A stretch of 64,000 bases of DNA, from NCBI GenBank assembly GCA_964531285.1, contig CAZHDI010000005.1, positions 3,085-67,084 of the forward strand, in the 5' to 3' direction. The translations under genes and the position numbers were made by a program. Below the pieces are notes generated by a model. It saw only the letters and a program-made list of their open reading frames with translations. It had not been told where the DNA came from and did not search any database. The stretch's first letter is position 1. Each line of letters begins with the position of its first letter. Shown here one piece after another: positions 62,483-64,000 of the stretch. The stretch is from CAZHDI01 sp964531285. Its GTDB lineage: Bacteria > Pseudomonadota > Alphaproteobacteria > JAJFIK01.

Positions 62483-63415
62483 ATGACCGCCCAGACGCCC
62501 CTGCCTGCATCCAAGACTGAAATGTTCCGCGAGGGCCTGATGCGCGGCCACCGGATCCTGGTGACCGGCGGCGGCACCGGATTGGGCAAGGAAATGACCG
62601 AGCACTACATGCGGCTCGGCGCCGATGTGGTGATTTCGGGCCGGCGCGGGCCGGTGCTCGAAGAAACCGCCGATGAGTTGATGAAGAAACATCCCGCGGG
62701 CGGGCGGGTCCTGCCGGTGGTGTGCGACATCCGGGTCGCCGAGGCGGTCGAGGACATGGTCGCGACCGCGTTCGCGGACGGCCCGCTCACCGGCCTCGTG
62801 AACAATGCCGCCGGCAATTTCATCTCACCCACCAAGGATCTCAGCCATCGCGGCTTCGACGCGATCTCCAACATCGTGTTTCGCGGCACGTTTTACGTGA
62901 CCCACACGGTGGGCAAGCGCTGGATCGACGCCGGCCATCGCGGCTCGGTCATCTCGATCCTGACCACCTGGATCTGGAACGGCGGCCCGTTCACCGTGCC
63001 CTCGGCCATGTCCAAGGCGGCCGTGAACATCATGACCAAATCGCTCGCGGTGGAGTGGGGCCCCTACGGCATCCGCCTCAACGCCATCGCGCCGGGGCCG
63101 TTCCCGACCAAGGGCGCCTGGGAGCGCCTGAGCCCCGGTGAGCCCACGGACGGCAGCGGCGAGAGCGCCAGCGGCGGCTATAACCCGGCGGGCCGCGTCG
63201 GCGAGATGCACGAATTGACCAATCTCGCGACCTTCCTGATGAGCGAGGGCTGCGATTATCTCACCGGCCAGTGCATCGCCATCGACGGCGGGCTGCATTT
63301 GGCGAGCGGCGGCAATTTCTCGTCCCTGTCGCGCCTGTCGGACGACGACTGGGACGGCATCCGCGAGATGATCCGCGGGTCCAACGAAAAGGACAAATCC
63401 CAGCGCAGCGTGTGA
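62483..63415 (+). CDS. SDR family oxidoreductase, 2,4-dienoyl-CoA reductase-like (DECR type)
   Basis: A 310-residue short-chain reductase. The cofactor motif is LVTGGGTGLGKEMTEHYMRLG, followed by VNNAAGNFISPTKDLS and APGPFPTKGAWERL, wording shared with mammalian DECR1, the NADPH-dependent 2,4-dienoyl-CoA reductase. The Lys of the active site is in SAMSKAAVNIM. The Tyr of DECR-type enzymes is expected in the TTxYxxTG segment, which here reads TTWIWNGGP, so Trp stands at that position. GGAGG precedes the ATG. With the ECH1-like isomerase at 41.5 kb it would complete degradation of unsaturated fatty acids with odd-position double bonds. Confidence 0.85.
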   Translation: MTAQTPLPASKTEMFREGLMRGHRILVTGGGTGLGKEMTEHYMRLGADVVISGRRGPVLEETADELMKKHPAGGRVLPVVCDIRVAEAVEDMVATAFADGPLTGLVNNAAGNFISPTKDLSHRGFDAISNIVFRGTFYVTHTVGKRWIDAGHRGSVISILTTWIWNGGPFTVPSAMSKAAVNIMTKSLAVEWGPYGIRLNAIAPGPFPTKGAWERLSPGEPTDGSGESASGGYNPAGRVGEMHELTNLATFLMSEGCDYLTGQCIAIDGGLHLASGGNFSSLSRLSDDDWDGIREMIRGSNEKDKSQRSV

Positions 63416-63435
63416 GGCGCCGGTCTCTGGGGGCG

Positions 63436-64000
63436 CTAACCGCCCGCCCGGGCGAGACGCGCGCGCAAGGCCGCAAGGTCGTTGTCGCGCCGGTGATAGC
63501 CACACTCTTGAATGATGGCATCGGCGGCGTCCGTATGCTTGGCCGCGCCGGCCAGAAGCGCAGCGGACCGGTCGTCCGGATCGCCCGCTTTGCGCCGTGT
63601 ATCGTGCTCGGCCAGATCGCAGCGCGCGGATTCCAGATGCCAGTCGCAGATATTGAGCCGCATCTCGCCGGGCGAGCAGATCTCCTCGGCTTGCGCCAGA
63701 TCGGCGCGGGCTTGCTCAAGGTCCTGCGGCGTGCCGTCGGCGCTTTCATGGCAGTGGCGCCGGAACGCCGCCCGCGCCAGCAGCCCGTGGCAGAGGTAAG
63801 TGTCGTCATTTGCACGCTGAAGGCGTTCGATGGCGGCATCCAGATGGGTCCGGGCGCCGGTCCGATGGGCCGGCTGGCCGCTTGCGGTGTGCGTTGGATC
63901 GCCGGCCATGGCGGCATGGGCCATGCCGGCGGCAAGTTCCTGCAAGCCGTCGTCGAGAATACTAAGGCGCGCCGCGCCCCATTCGATATGCAGCCCATAG
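63436..64000 (-). CDS. TPR-like helical repeat protein, 5' end outside window
   Basis: The frame is open from the window end to a stop at 63436 (188 residues seen). It is made of helical pairs with TPR-like spacing, for example THLDAAIERLQRANDDTYLCHG, DLEQARADLAQAEEICSPGEM and KHTDAADAIIQECGYHRRDND. The wording LDAAIERLRRAGDMTHLPRGLLARA and DLxEAxxIAxRGGMRLHxAD is that of the C-terminal TPR region of large STAND/NACHT-type signalling or TIR/CHAT-type proteins in bacteria and cyanobacteria, but the effector part, if any, is upstream of the window. It converges on the SDR gene with a 20-base gap. Confidence 0.65.
   Translation of the reverse strand, partial: YGLHIEWGAARLSILDDGLQELAAGMAHAAMAGDPTHTASGQPAHRTGARTHLDAAIERLQRANDDTYLCHGLLARAAFRRHCHESADGTPQDLEQARADLAQAEEICSPGEMRLNICDWHLESARCDLAEHDTRRKAGDPDDRSAALLAGAAKHTDAADAIIQECGYHRRDNDLAALRARLARAGG

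Overview
The window is a high-GC chromosomal segment of an alphaproteobacterium. The phylogenetic signs are a class I lysyl-tRNA synthetase, a PodJ-like polarity protein, an Alph_Pro_TM (TIGR02186) protein beside a TauE/SafE transporter, a DUF952-pyrD gene pair and an ECH1/DECR-type set of unsaturated fatty-acid enzymes. The genus cannot be named from the sequence. It is a draft scaffold: four runs of exactly 100 N (52362-52461, 54927-55026, 57016-57115, 62309-62408) mark contig joins, and three of them fall inside genes. I saw no tRNA, rRNA, CRISPR array, insertion sequence or prophage.

Layout. 0-8 kb: a SixA-type phosphatase cut by the window edge, a sterol-desaturase-family hydroxylase, a TerB protein, a DinG/XPD-type helicase, LysRS-I, a TPR protein and a truncated HTH regulator. 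8-15.3 kb: DUF952-pyrD, a thioesterase-thioesterase-MATE operon, a flavin monooxygenase, a TetR regulator and a quinone oxidoreductase. 15.4-23 kb: a GNAT, a pair of two-helix membrane proteins one of which carries a receiver domain, an Lhr-type helicase with PdeM phosphoesterase, and the TauE/TIGR02186 pair. 23-26.2 kb: the PodJ-like protein.

26.5-37.2 kb is a lipid catabolism block. A MerR regulator with a palindromic operator is followed co-directionally by two acyl-CoA dehydrogenases, a PaiB-type flavoprotein, thiolase, FadB/FadJ-type multifunctional enzyme and an alpha/beta hydrolase. A tandem-hotdog thioesterase and a MaoC/hydratase-2 protein read back toward it. The dienoyl-CoA isomerase at 41.5 kb, a third acyl-CoA dehydrogenase at 47.3 kb and a 2,4-dienoyl-CoA reductase-like SDR at 62.5 kb extend this to unsaturated acyl-CoAs. 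Between them lie a 1210-residue FG-GAP/Calx-beta/RTX exoprotein, a Coa1-like protein, a cNMP-patatin lipase and a DhlA-like haloalkane dehalogenase.

49-58 kb: HPF, a CurA-GNAT operon, DsbD plus a periplasmic redoxin, a split hypothetical gene and a bifunctional MnmC whose internal gap looks spurious. 58-62.2 kb holds the most unusual locus: an operon of E1-alpha-like and E1-beta-like ketoacid dehydrogenase proteins that have lost the thiamine-diphosphate signature, followed by a Rieske oxygenase in which a mononuclear-iron histidine is replaced by arginine. Intergenic regions carry REP/BIME-like nested inverted repeats (15.3, 49.3-49.5 and 54.5 kb) and runs of adjacent short perfect hairpins (41.1-41.2 and 58.75-58.82 kb).
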